From: Cheiracanthium punctorium
Lineage: Eukaryota; Arthropoda; Arachnida; Araneae; Cheiracanthiidae
DNA length: 64,000 bases
Direction of reading: 5' to 3'
Assembly: GCA_038373885.1 (NCBI GenBank)
Contig: JAWZYV010016535.1
Location: 1,178,001-1,242,000 of the forward strand
The notes beneath the pieces are model-generated. The model ran no database searches. It was given only the letters and a program-made list of their open reading frames with translations, and was not told where the DNA came from. A program made the translations under genes and the position numbers. Positions 23,953 to 35,568 of this stretch are shown in pieces. How positions within the stretch are numbered: the first letter of the stretch is position 1; each line of letters opens with the position of its first letter.

Positions 23953-24648
23953 CAGTGTGAACTATACCCAGTACATCTTTTGCACGTTTAGCTTTACCCT
24001 TAGGAAATGATTGTCTATGCATTTTCCCTCTGATACAAGATGTACATTCTGATAACTTTTCCCTAAATGAAAAACCTTCAGCCATGTCTTTTAATCTCAC
24101 CATTCCGCCTTCACTTAGATGGCCTAATCTTTTATGCAATAGGTCATTTGAAACATTCTGAATGTTAATTAATGCCATTTCATTGCTTAAATCAAGAGTA
24201 TACAAATTATCAATTATACCCATTCCAGTAGCTACTAAGTGATTACCTTTATAAACAAAAAGCCTTTCTCCAGTGAAAGTAGTAACCATGCCAAAATTTT
24301 TATTTAGGTACTAAACAGAAAGCAAGTTAGCAGTCAATTTTGGTACATGCAAAACATTACTAAAAGTCAGTTACCTTTCCCCCATTTCTAAGTAAATTAA
24401 ATGTTGTTACTTTGCCTTCACCCTCAACTTCAATAATAGAGCTACTTGTTTTAATCTGAGTACTACTGGCTTTCTTATACTCATCAATTGACTCTTTATG
24501 AGGAGTCATGTGATAAGATGCACATGAGTCCATGTACCAGACATTAGTACCTGAATTGGAACTAGCTACATAACTTTCTGATATATAAGCTTCTTGATTC
24601 TTATTGTATTTTGCCAACTTTTGCCATTTCTTATATTTTCCATTAATT
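23953..24648 (-). pseudogene. Copia protease and GAG-pre-integrase domain
   Basis: The frame at 24360-24617 contains WYMDSCASYHMTPH, the Copia aspartic protease site; the usual DSG triad reads DSC here. The frame at 23837-24289 carries the zinc-binding GAG-pre-integrase pattern HKRLGHL ... CTSCIRGK (two His, two Cys) and then IVHTDLC, the first catalytic Asp of the integrase core. Only the part down to 23953 is Copia; the remainder of that open frame is in the inserted element. A frameshift separates the two frames near 24300-24360. Confidence 0.85.
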
Positions 24649-25606
24649 CTACCCTTTTGTCTCTATCAAGCAATAGCAATCGCAGCTTTTGTGCCCAACT
24701 AAATTGCATTTGAAACATTTTCCCTTAAAGGACCTTTTACCGTTAAATTTTTCATTGATAAAAGCTTGCTCCTTCCCATTATCTAGAAATGACTTTGTAT
24801 CTTCAGCCATTAAATGTGTTCTTACATTGTCAACTGTTATTTCTTCCCCACAATTTTTTAAGGCCATGATAAGAGGATCAAATGTCTCAGGCAAATTAGC
24901 TGAAATAATTCCTGTAATTAGCTCTTCATCAGCTTTAATACCAGTAGAATTTAGCTTCTGATATCATTTTGTGCAAATATTCAGTCATGTCTTTGCAATC
25001 TGTGTTTACTAATTGTTTAATAATTGACACCTTTCTGGTAATCCCTTTATCATTATAAGTTTGAGCTAATACTTCCCAAGCTGCTTTGCCACTAGTCAGT
25101 TCCCTGATATTATTTATTTATTTGCCAGGAAAGGACAGCTCGCGTCATTGAATGTGTCGCTTAGAGCTACATATGCGTCCTTCCCAGAATTTCCCGCCAC
25201 AATTTGGAACCTCATCAGAAGGTGGGGGACTTCTGAATATTGGCACCCCTCAGAAACTGCTAGTGACTGCCGAGAGGATTTTCGGAACTACGGATTTAAC
25301 ATGCACGTACACCGCATGTACGGTGGTCTTTAGTAGTACGCCGGTATCGAACCCGCAACCTTCCGGTTACGAGTCCAACACCTTAACCACTGGGCTACCA
25401 CCCCTGATATTGGAAATTGATTCATTGACCCCTTCAACAATGTAGGACAAGGCTTTGGTATCTTTTGCTGGATCTTCTTGTGCTCTCTAAACATAAGCCC
25501 ACAAATCCTTTTTTATTAAATGCATCTTCATAGCAAATTTCCAATCTAGATAATTGACTCTACCAATTAACTGCCTATGAGTGAAAGAGCCTTCTTTCCC
25601 AGCCAT
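24649..25606 (-). pseudogene. Copia gag, interrupted by a SINE
   Basis: The likely start codon is at 25604-25606, giving MAGKEGSFTHRQL, a normal Copia Gag start, followed by LDWKFAMKMHL. An in-frame TAG follows WAYV. After the SINE the Gag region resumes with LTSGKAAWEVL, LVNTDCKDMTEYL, and after a frameshift NLPETFDPLI. It ends with a CCHC-like knuckle CFKCNLVGHKSCDC. Gag packages the RNA into particles; this copy cannot make a full protein. Confidence 0.82.
25112..25401 (-). repeat. tRNA-derived SINE (family B) inserted in Copia gag
   Basis: On the minus strand the copy begins GTGGTAGCCCAGTGGTTAAGG (A box) and carries GGTTGCGGGTTCGATACC (B box), both close to consensus. The body runs about 290 bp to an AAATAAATAAATA tail. 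The duplication CCCTGATATT lies at 25102-25111 and 25402-25411. It is the cleanest tRNA-like promoter in the window and differs from family A. Confidence 0.9.
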
Positions 25607-25700
25607 GTTTAATTTCAATTCTAAGATAGCAAGTTATTCATAAAATTAAATTATATCATTGTTACTAATATTTAACACATTAAATGTCTTTCTTAACTAT

Positions 25701-25714
25701 CTGGGCCCATAACC
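25701..25714 (-). other. Copia primer binding site, half tRNA-iMet
   Basis: The plus strand reads CTGGGCCCATAACC, which equals the anticodon arm of initiator Met tRNA including the CAT anticodon. Copia-type elements are known to prime from an internally cleaved initiator tRNA at this position. It abuts the 5' LTR end at 25715, so it fixes the LTR boundary. Confidence 0.8.
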
Positions 25715-25758
25715 TATTAAAATCTCAAACACATACCAGAGAATCTGGCTTGCTGAGC

Positions 25759-28700
25759 CACGGCTATCTCAGACAATAGGGCTCTGGCGCGGTATTTGTG
25801 ACGTCACGATAGCAGTGCTAGGGAAGGAAGAACCTGCTGACTTACGCACCTGTTAGTACCTGCTAGGTGCTAGAGTTGATAGGAGCATGCTTTTATCCAC
25901 GTGGTCGCTAAAGTCTTGATTTTCGTTAAATATTATTATTTTACGTTTATATTTTGCTATTTTTTTACAAGAATTGTGCAGTTTTGGATACCATTTGGAG
26001 GTAAGACTCAATTTTCAAAATGCCTAATATGTGTGTTGTTACTAACTGCACGTCGAATTATCGGAGTAGCAAAGAAAGAGTATCGTGTTTCTCGTTTCCA
26101 AAGGACCCCATTTTAAGAGCAAAATGGTTAAAAAATATTCTCAGGAAAGATTTTAATCCAGGAAAATGTGCCGTAGTTTGTGAAAAACATTTTGATCCAA
26201 ATGATATAATTCGTATTGAGAGCATCAAAAAAGATGATGGGACTAATCTGACATGCAAAAGGGAACGTCCAAAATTAAAGGAAGGAGCAGTGCCAATTAT
26301 TTTCCCAAATTGCCCTAAATATTTATCGCATGAACCTCCGAAGCAGCGAAAAAATTTAGACGACCAAGAAGAGCGTTTGTTGAATATGGCTATTAATGAA
26401 AGTAAAAAAGCACATGAAATTTTTCTTAAAGAAAATACATTTGAAACTTTTGATCAGCTAAAAGATATGTTGCGAATGAAAATAAAATTGTTCGAAGAAC
26501 AAAATTGGCAAGTTACATTTTCAGAAAATTATCTTTTAATTTCTCAAATCGTCGATACTTCTATACCCAGAATAAAAGCTTCATTGAAAATAGATACACA
26601 ACTTTCTGCTACTGCTTATAATAATGACAGGATTGTTCGCCTTTCTACATTAAATAATATTTCCATTTTTAATTCTTTCTCCCAGCTAAACAGCAGCTTA
26701 GATGAGCTTAAAACCATTTCAGATTCTCCTGAGAGCAGCGATACTCTGAAATATCTCCTTAATAATGTGTGCGACACTCTGAAATATATAGTTCAAGAAG
26801 AATTAATTTCCGATAACAAGATGAGAAAAATTACATTTATAATTGAGCAGTTACAGTTACTTATTCAAAAAAAGAATGCCTTTAGATACAGTAATCAAAC
26901 ACTGTTATAGTGTTTGAAATTATTTATGCAGTCCTCATCAGCATATAAACAAATATATGATTATGATTTAATTAATATTCCCCATTTTAGGAATTTACAA
27001 AAAGTGATCAATCAAAGATCGATGAATGATATTCGTACAAACTCGTTAGAATATATTCAAATAAATTTAGCACACTTAAAAGAACATGAGAAACTTGTTG
27101 TTTTACAAATGGATGAAATTCATATTAATCCAATGTTTACATACAAAGGAGGAAGTGTCACTGGAGGATCAGAAACAGATATTTGTCAGAAAGCTACGTC
27201 TGTTCATACATTATTAATATCCAGTCTGTTATCATCTTATCGAGATGTTGTAAGACTTATAACTGTGACAACGATTAATGCAGAGGCCTTATATGAAATT
27301 GTTTTGAAAACAATAATATCACTTGAAAATCTGGGTATAAAAGTGTTTGCTCTTATAACAGATAATAATTCAATAAATAGGAAAGTTTTCAAGCTTTTCT
27401 TTGATGGAAAAAATTTTGATATATCCGTTCCCAACCCTGCATGTCCTGAAAGACCTTTGTTTTTTATTTTAGACCCAGTTCACATTATAAAATCAGTGCG
27501 AAATAACTGGATAAATAAGAAAGATGATTTAGTTTCTTTTACTTTTCCTGACTTTGAAAATGTGTCAGAAACTGCTACTGCATCTTTTAAAGTTCTTCGC
27601 TCTTTGTATGCCTCAGAAAACCAAAGTTTAGCTAAATGTGCTTACAAACTAACATTAAAAGCACTTTATCCATCTAATATCGAAAGACAAAACGTAACAC
27701 TTGCTCTAAAAATATTTGATGAAACAAATGTGGCTGCTTTGCGTTTAAACAACGGCTGTGCTTCTAATACAGACTGGTCACTAAAACAGAAGACTTCAGA
27801 TTTTATAGAACTTTTCGTTAAATGGTGGAAAATTTTTAATGTAAAATCTGCAAGCAAAGGTATAAGACTTAATGATAGTTGGCAATTGCCTTTTACTTCT
27901 TGTAATGATGAACGGTTAAAAATTTTGGAAGATTTTTGTAAATGGCTTCATGTATGGAGAAATACAGATAGTTTATCTGGTTTCACAAAAGAAACATTCA
28001 CAGCCTTATTACAAACTACAAGTGCGATGATACAAATAATTCAATATTTATTGCAAACAGATATGTGTCCTTTCAAGTATGTATTACCTGGCAAATTTCA
28101 AAGTGATTTACTTGAACAACGATTTAGCCAATACAGACAAATGTCGGGAGGTAATTATCACATATCTTATCAACAAATTTTGGAATCCGAGAAAAAGCTT
28201 AGATTGTGCTCAACAATTAAAATTGGTGCAGAAAGTATTGACCTAAAAAAATTGATTGATACAGAGGTTTCAGTTCAACAAGAGAATATAGAAACCAACG
28301 CCATTCTAAATAATTTTGGGGATATATTAAATGACACAATCGATTTAATTAATTACGATGATAATGCTATTAAGGCCATTGTGTATATAGCTGGATATAT
28401 ATCTTTCAAGATAAAGAGAAAACTAATTTGTTCTTTTTGTATTGCACTCATTACCACTCATCAAATTATGGATATAGAAGATGATTCATTCTATGAACTT
28501 ATAACAGCATTAGACAGAGGAAGCTTAACTTATCCATCTGATTTTTTAACACGTTGTATCTTTTTCTTTCATAATATTAAATTTGTTGACATCACCTTTA
28601 AATGAAGCAAAATTTTTAAAATCTGAAATAGGTCACAACTTATTGCTTATGAAATTAACAGAGCTTAAATTAATTAAAGATGACATTGTTAATGGTGATG

Positions 28701-29836
28701 ATATTTGTGTGTGTGGAAAAAAGAGTATTGAGCTGGTTAAAGATGCTCTATCCAGATCTTCAAATATTTTGTTAAGTAATTACCTTAAAATAAAAAATCA
28801 GGATTTGAAAAAAAATTCAGAAAGAAAAGTAAAAAAATTTAGAGCAAATTGAGCAACAATGAGCCCCTTTGGCAAGGGTGATACCCTCACAATCTTGTGA
28901 TAATACAGAACTACATATACTTTGATTATGGTTAAGTTCTGGGGGACTCATTAGCCTGTTCTATTATTTAGCAGAAGGAGAATAGAAATCCAGTTTAATT
29001 TATTTTAAATGTCACTATTAAACTTATTTTCTGTAATTCTTAAAAATATTGTTAAAATTTTCTTTTGAAAATTTTTATTAATTTCATACTATATTAATTC
29101 CATATTACATTTGAAAAAAAAATAAAAATAAGATTTACGTCTTTCGTCAGAAAGCATGAGTTTACTGAAATAAAAGTACCCTTGATGTGTTGATTTATTG
29201 AAAGACATCACAGCAAAAAATTTTGTGTTTTTTCCTGATTTATTTCATCTTTTATGCCTTGAAGCATAATACATAAACATAAAAGTAACTATTAGTAATA
29301 ACGTATTTGCATTTCAATTTAAGTGTCTTAGTATTTCAATATTTGAATTTTAAGAGTTTTTCAATATAGCTATTAAAACATTATATATCTTCAAAAATAT
29401 TTCTTGCATTCCTTTGTAGTATACGAATATTTTTTTAATATTTTGAATGTTCTTCAATTTTTTCCCTACAGTCAAACACTTATTTATCTGTGATTAAAAT
29501 GAAGAAATTTAAATTATTTGGTTCTACTCAATTAGAGTAATTTAAAAAATTCCAAATTCATCTTATAAAGTTTTGTGAAAGTTTTTCTAAGTATTTTTAA
29601 AGCGGTATATTTCGTATGAATTCCACGTATTGTTACTGTTTTACACTTATATTTGATCCTTAGTAAAACATAGATGCAAAATATGTATATTTAATTAAAA
29701 CTTAATAGACGCAATATTGCATTTTGTATACATGTAATGTTCTTTCGTGGAAGTCCAGATAAACCCGCACTGGTGCTGTGACGTCATTAGCTAAGAGCGG
29801 GAGAAGTGCCATAGCCTTTTAGTTGAGGTAGCCATG
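25759..29836 (+). mobile_element. P-superfamily DNA transposon (THAP type), 4.1 kb
   Basis: The left end CACGGCTATCTCAGACAATA and the reverse complement of the right end (CATGGCTACCTCAACTAAAA) form a ~30-bp imperfect inverted repeat, close to the 31-bp repeats of Drosophila P. GACGTCAC lies just inside both ends. GCTGAGC is duplicated at 25752-25758 and 29837-29843 (P elements make 8 bp; here 7 match). The element sits inside the 5' LTR of the Copia copy and is younger than it. It carries one long transposase reading frame. Confidence 0.9.
26020..28852 (+). pseudogene. P-element transposase, THAP domain plus RNase H-like core, broken by one stop and one frameshift
   Basis: The ATG at 26020 starts a THAP zinc finger (residues 1-90): MCVVTNC, FSFPKDP, the CAVVCEKHF second half of the C2CH site, and the AVPIIFPN closing motif. 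The frame continues through an isolated TAG at 26908-26910 straight into 26911-28605 in the same frame. This second part has the P-type catalytic core: QMDEIHI (Asp codon at 27112-27114), ITDNNSINRKVF (second Asp), the LDPVHIIKSVRNNWI block and LEQRFSQYRQMSGGNYH with the candidate catalytic Glu. Near 28583-28605 the frame shifts and a further ~85 residues continue to 28852. THAP proteins bind DNA; P transposases cut and rejoin it. The rest is intact, so the damage looks recent. Confidence 0.9.
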
Positions 29837-29893
29837 GCTGAGCAATTAGGCACATGCTACATTTTTGGCAGCTAAGAGTGAAGTATGCTTATA

Positions 29894-32334
29894 CAGTGGT
29901 ACCTCCGAATAATGGACAGTCAGGGGACCAGAAGCTTTGTCCGTTATTGGGAGGTGTCCGGTATTCAGGGAGACAACCTTTTTTTAATTTTTTAGCTTAT
30001 AGCATGTCATTTAATGAAAAAATGCTTACAATTTTCATTAAAATTATTCAATTATCATTTTGCTCTGAGAATAAGAACAATTGTGTTTGTCTTACTTAAA
30101 ATATCGACAATTTTAATTACATAGAAAATTAATTTAATTACCTAATCAGTTAACAACGTTTGCCTTTTTTTTTTCATTAAAAACATGTTTCTCCACATGA
30201 ATATTTAAGTCATTTACCTTTGCAAGGCCCTCAGAGTCCTCTTTGCACAGAAAAGCTTTTGCAGTTCTTCACTGTATCTCAGTGCTTTCGACTAGTCTTT
30301 AATTTTAAAAACTTCTTCATTTGCGGGGAAATCATTATCATCATCGTTGGAAAGAGAAAATTGTTCGTTGTGTTTTGAGCAATGAAATTTGTAGTATCCA
30401 AGTCTTCTTCCTCAATCCACAAATCTTTGTCAATTTCTACAGAATCATAAACAGGGACATTTGAATCCATATGTGTCAGTAGTACATTAAGTTCTTTTTC
30501 ATTTTCATATGTTGCACAATCAGGTACCACATCGCTTGGACTTGCGATTCCTGCCTTTTTAAAACATTTTAGGACGCTCCCAGGTTCCACCTTTGTAAGA
30601 ACTGACGTGATCCATGAAACTGCATCCAAAATGGATATGGATCTCTCTAAATCTCCACTAGATTTAGAACAAAAAATCTGTGAAAGAGCATGTCTGAGAA
30701 GAAGCTTTCTGTACCTTACTTTAAGCTTCGGATCAAGAGGCTGTAACATAGAAGTCATGTTAGGTCATAAAAAGACTGACTTTACGCTTTCTAATTTTAA
30801 ATTTTCAAGATGAGAAGTAGCATTATTCAGGAAGAGAAGTATTTTTCTTGCTTACCTCTTCATTCTTTTGTCCAAGTCTACTAACCAATCACTCATTATT
30901 TCAGTCGTCATCCATGCTTTCTTGTTAGAATTCCAGGAAACATTAAGTTTTCGTACGTCAATGTTTTTAAAGCATCTTGGTTTTCTAGCTTTTCTGATGG
31001 CAAGTGGAGTTTCAAACTCTCCCAGCATGTTGCAACACAACAAAACAGTGAGACATTCTTTCGAAATTTTGCCGCCACTACATTTCTCTCCCTTGAAACA
31101 CAACGTTTTGTCCGGAAGGATGCGATAAAAGAGACCAGTCTCGTCAGCATTGAATATGTTTTTGGCATCATATCCTTGGCACACTGATTTTACTTTTCAA
31201 TCCAATCTATAACATTATTTGGGGGTCTACGGATTTCTCTTCACTACAAACAGATTTGAAAGAAATATTGTGACACGTTCAGAATTTTTCTAGCCATCCA
31301 TTTCTTGCCTTAAAGGTGTCCAATCCTAAAGTTTGACCAACTGCTCTGGCTTTTTCTTGAAGCAAAACACTGCTTATAAGAATGTTCTTTGCTCGAGCAG
31401 AGCGGAACCATTTTATCACCACTTCGTCGATTTTGCTTATTTCAGCTGTATGAAGCTTCAAATTCTTCGAATTATTGTTTGACTTCACCATCCACATTTT
31501 CCTAATTTCGTCTTTGTCCTTCAAAATTCCCTTATCTGAGTTTTTCCAACTTTAAAACATTCAGCAAGACAACGTACACTCAGCTTTTCTCTTTCAGCAA
31601 CTTCAAGAACATCAACTTTTTCTTTCAGTGTTAATCTCTTCTTTTTTGAAGCCATTGTAATTTGCACTAAATTTAAACAACAGGATTATAGGACAGCTTC
31701 ACCAGAGATTGGCATTTAGAAAACAACAAAAGCAGCGAAAAAATGTGCTTCCTACCGGTACTGCTTGACTGACAACAGCTCTTTTCGCCAAGTGAATAGA
31801 AATCCTTTTTGTCAAATGGAGTTTCCGAGCTGCCAGGGCAAATAAAAGGTTTCACCTGATTCGCTTGTCCCTCACTGTGCAATACAGTACGCGCAATAAT
31901 GCACCAATCCTACTCCTATGATGAAACCTAATCCCGAATTTCCTCAATCGAATCATCCAATGTCAAGTGGTCAACTGCCTCAAAGGTAAACTCGTATTCA
32001 CCCTCTCGATTCCAAGAAAGAAAGGGAAATAAATAAGAGGTGAATCCCATTGTGAAGATGAAAAGCATTGACCAGTCCTATTAATCACTTTGGAGATAAG
32101 AAATGGAATGTAAAGTTATTTGTAATACTACAAACACGATCTGTTTGGATATTTTTCGAAATTTTTGCTTTAAATAAAATTATACATTTAAAATAGCTGT
32201 CCGCTATTCGGAGTGTCCATTATTCAGAGTGGATAACATGGAATGTCCTATTTAAAGGGACTGGGACTCACAATAACGTCCGCTAATTAGAGGTGTCTGT
32301 TATTCGGTAGTGTCCGTTAAAGGAGGTAACACTG
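29894..32334 (-). mobile_element. Tigger/pogo DNA transposon, 2.4 kb
   Basis: The left end CAGTGGTACCTCCGAATAAT and the reverse complement of the right end (CAGTGTTACCTCCTTTAACG) form inverted repeats. TA flanks the element at 29892-29893 and 32335-32336, as expected of pogo-like elements. Related GTCCATTATTCGG-like sub-repeats lie inside the right end. It was inserted in the Copia 5' LTR, 50 bp beyond the P element. Confidence 0.9.
30279..31655 (-). pseudogene. Tigger-like transposase, broken
   Basis: The start is the ATG at 31653-31655 (MASKKKRLTLKEKVDVLEV, a pogo/CENP-B-type helix-turn-helix). A frameshift near 31530 leads to the CENP-B binding block (VVIKWFRSARAKN...ARNGWLEKF, 31279-31524). 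The DDE domain follows with NADETGLFY and the block to MTTEIMSDWL (30852-31184). The next catalytic position reads LFLNNATSH, with Asn (30825-30827) where the family has Asp. A stop follows shortly before NMTSMLQPLDP (30758 on). Several lesions and a lost catalytic residue show it is inactive. Confidence 0.88.
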
Positions 32335-32413
32335 TACTTCATAATGAATAACGTCTAAGCTACACATTGGTGCTGCCATCTAGTGGTGGTATTTAAAACT
32401 AACAATTTCAACA

Positions 32414-33230
32414 GATACACACCATTAAAGTATCTGGAGAATAAGGAATGGGGGCTTGAGCTCCTCCTGAAATAGTAATTTTGTTTATTAGATATCAAGC
32501 TTTTTTTTGTGAGAACTTTTACTTTTGAAACCTTTTGGGTCCTACGTGATTTTTTTCTCCCCTTTCATCCCTTCTTTTTGGGTGTATGTGTGTGTGTGTG
32601 TGTGGGGGGGGGGGGGGGTTACATGCTTGATAGACACACATACGACTAATTTATTTTTAAGTTCTTTTTTTTTGTGTGTGTGTGTCATAAATACTGATAA
32701 TTAAATTATTTATTTATGGGTAACAATTTCTTCATACACATTAGAGATGAGTTCGGGCTCATTTTTTAAAGCCCGAGCCTGGGGACTTTTTAACTGAGCC
32801 CATCTGAGTCGGAGCGATTTTAAATCGGAGCCCGATCCTAAAATTTCAACTAATAGATAAATAAAATTCAATTATTTCATTGACAGAATATCATAAATTT
32901 TGGTTGTGCAAATTAAAGACAAATATAATAGCAAACTCTTAATGCACTCTCTAATTCTTTATATTCTAGGTTATCAAATAATAATAATTAGTTTATTTCT
33001 TCCATAAATCATGTTTTTAAATCTGCTTACAAGGAGAATGTACAGTAAAGGAAAACTTTCTCACGAGCCCAGAGGTCAAGCCCAGGCTCAGTGTTTTGAG
33101 CACAAGCTGAGTTCGTCTGCAGTGGCGGGGTAAGACAAAAATTAGCAGTGGGCGAAGCAAGTTTTGCGAGGCCCCCCCAACCTAATATTTTGAGTAGCAA
33201 TTTGAGGGGGGGGGAGTCTCATTTGAAAAG
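32414..33230. other. Non-coding repeats with (TG)n and poly-G
   Basis: (TG)n with poly-G at 32586-32618. A GATGAGTTCGGGCTC motif at about 32747 and CAGTGGCGGGGTAAGAC at about 33120 resemble hAT-type ends but have no identified mates. Confidence 0.4.
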
Positions 33231-33240
33231 CTGTTTGTTA

Positions 33241-34800
33241 TATTCAATGAAAGAGCACTAAAGCAGAAAATAAGCAGAAAAAAGCTAAGAAAAGCAGATC
33301 ACAAGGATACTGAAGAAGCATTACTAAAGTGGTTCAGTATTCAAAGATGCAATCTTCCAGTATCTGGACAAATGTTTCAAGCAAAAGCCAATGAATTTAC
33401 CGAGCAATTTGGTGAGACTACTTTTGTGTGTTCAAATGGCTGGTTAAACCAGTTTAAGAAGAGAATAATACTAATTCATTTGTAAAAATCAAATTGTTCA
33501 ATTTGTAAAAATTATCGGAGAATCGGGAAGTGTTTCCATATCTGATGTTGAGGGATGGGGAAAAAATGTATGGAATGATATCTCTCATCACTATGAAGAG
33601 AAAGACATTCAACAACAATAAAGCTGGATTGTTTTATAAAATGACACCAAACCAAACACTAAAGTTTAAAAAAAAAAGTGCTCTGTTGGTAAACTTTTGA
33701 AAGTGTAACTCGTCCTGGCATGTGCTAATATGAATGGATTCGAGAAGCACAAACTTCAGATAATTGGCAAATTTCAAAAGCCAAGATGCCTTAAAAATGC
33801 TAAAAGCGTTCCAGTTTCATATAAAGCTAATCGTAAAGCATGGATGACATCTGATCAATTTCAAGAAGAGATTCAGGGATTCAGCCCCCCAAAGAATAAT
33901 TTTGCAGTTGATTGATAACTGCACAGCTCATTCGGATGACCTCAAATGGATAAAGAAAAACCTGATTTGAAAACCTGAAATGGATAATGAATGGATTGTT
34001 GAAATGGATTGTTGAAATGGATTGTTGTCTTGGCACCAAACGCAACACTATAGTACAGCCCATGGATCAAGGCGTAATTCAAAGCTTAAAATGCTATTAC
34101 TGAAAACAGCTGATTTTAAGGATTTTGGAGGGCTATGAAAAAGTTGTTGATTACAATGTTTCCCACCTTGATGCAATACAAATGCTTGAAATAGCTTGGT
34201 GAGTTGTTATAGAAACAGCTATCCATAATTGTTTGCATTACAGTCTGTCAAAAGACATTACTGAAGAAAATGATGAAAATGACAACTTGCCTATAACAAA
34301 ATGGATTGAAAAGCACGGCATCACAACATTTTCAGAATTTGATATGGAGTTTTTCAAAACATGCTATAATGCTAGTTTAGTTTATGGTTATTTATTATGC
34401 TTGGTTTATGGGTATTTATTATTTTTTTAATAGTATTAATTGTTGGATTGTTATATGAATATAGTTATGGGGCATTAGATTGATTAATATTGTAATTAAG
34501 TCTTAAACTTAATGCACTGATCAGCCAATAGAAATTAGCATAAATGCATATCTGGTGATGACATTGTTGAGGAAATTAAATTAAAAAATGGTTACATTGA
34601 AAACTGTTCATCTGATTCAGATCAAGAAACAGACTGAAAGCAACCTTCCTACCATGATGGATGCCAAAGCAGCAATTCAAGTACTAAACAAGTTTTTGTG
34701 TACACAAAATATAGAGCCCAGAATTATGGAAGCATTTCAGTACTTTGACAGAAGTGTGGATAAATTTTTCTTGAATAAGCCTCTCTTCAGTAAAAGATAA
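33241..34800 (+). pseudogene. Second pogo/Tigger-like transposase, heavily degraded
   Basis: Plus-strand translation from about 33250 gives EALLKWFSIQRCNLPVSG and SNGWLNQFKKRI, a CENP-B-type DNA-binding domain. Further on AGLFYKMTPNQTLKF, the frame MNGFEKHKL...NRKAWMTSDQF (33730-33915) and IDNCTAHSDD (about 33907) are the DDE domain, here with the second Asp present. The region is broken by at least five stops or frameshifts, and the N-terminal start is missing. It is a different subfamily from the copy at 30279-31655 and older by its decay. No inverted repeats were found. Confidence 0.8.
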
Positions 34801-35568
34801 CTAATTTTTTTGTATGCAAGACGTAGAACATAACCTAATAAAAGTAAGTTGACATTTTTTTGTTGTTATTCTTTAGTTATTTTGTACTTCATTTTATTGG
34901 TCACTAGCAGTCCCGCACGGCATTGTCCGTGAACCCCTTAAATTATGCGATTTACAAAATCTGACATGTGAACTGCAACTCCAGATTAGTACTCTAGGCC
35001 GCAATTGTATAACAGAATGTGCAGATAATGGTTCCAGGTACGTACTTACAGAGTTTCAGGTACGTACTTACAAATGCACCACTAAAGACAACTCACTGCT
35101 GTGGCCGTCACATATTTCCCCCAGAAATATCGTGTAATTTGCATTAAAATTGCTGGAGTTATTAAATATTTCATCCAATTAAGCAAATTATCTTGTAAAA
35201 TCCACAATTTTCGATTTAAATTTCTTAAAATTAGGAAATGTTAGGTCATTAAACGTATTAAACACCATAAAAAGTACCATAAAAAATTTCATGAAAAGGT
35301 CCCGTTAGGAAAAACATGCCAAATGACAGAAAAATCGTCAAACTTGGCGAGTTTTGGCAAAATATCGCCAACATTAAGTCCCCAAAAATTAGGTTTTCGA
35401 AGACCTACGACCCATAGAACCCGAGATTTCCAGAACATTCCATATTGATGCAACAAAAAAATCTCCGTTTTAGAACAGTTTTTAATTAATATTTAAAAAA
35501 GTTATTAAAATTTTAAAATTCTGATTGTCAGGTGCACATTATCAGACTCATGGGATTATATATTCAAA
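34801..35568. other. Non-coding, nothing recognised
   Basis: AT-rich sequence with a short GGTACGTACTTACA duplication near 35037-35070. No coding signal or element end. Confidence 0.4.

Larger units (their letters stand above)
14658..32413 (-). mobile_element. Copia retrotransposon expanded by nested insertions
   Basis: The left LTR (14658-14821) and the interrupted right LTR (25715-32413) share TATTAAAAT, CAAACACATA, GGCTTG, GCACATGCTACAT-like and AACAATTTCAACA segments in the same order. Between them, on the minus strand, the gag, protease, integrase, reverse transcriptase and RNase H segments follow in Copia order. Removing the insertions listed separately leaves about 4.5 kb, a normal Copia length. 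Every coding block is broken by stops, frameshifts or insertions, so the copy is dead. I could not find an exact 5-bp target duplication (GAAGC versus GATAC). Confidence 0.85.

Noticed and set aside
25112..25401. tRNA gene on the minus strand
   Set aside because: A and B boxes are good, but there is no cloverleaf acceptor stem, the unit continues 200 bp past the tRNA part with an A-rich tail, and a 10-bp duplication flanks it. It is a SINE.
26891..26910. 20-nt intron (GT...AG) that would remove the TAG in the P transposase
   Set aside because: Too short to be spliced by any known spliceosome and not a multiple of three, so its removal would break the frame.
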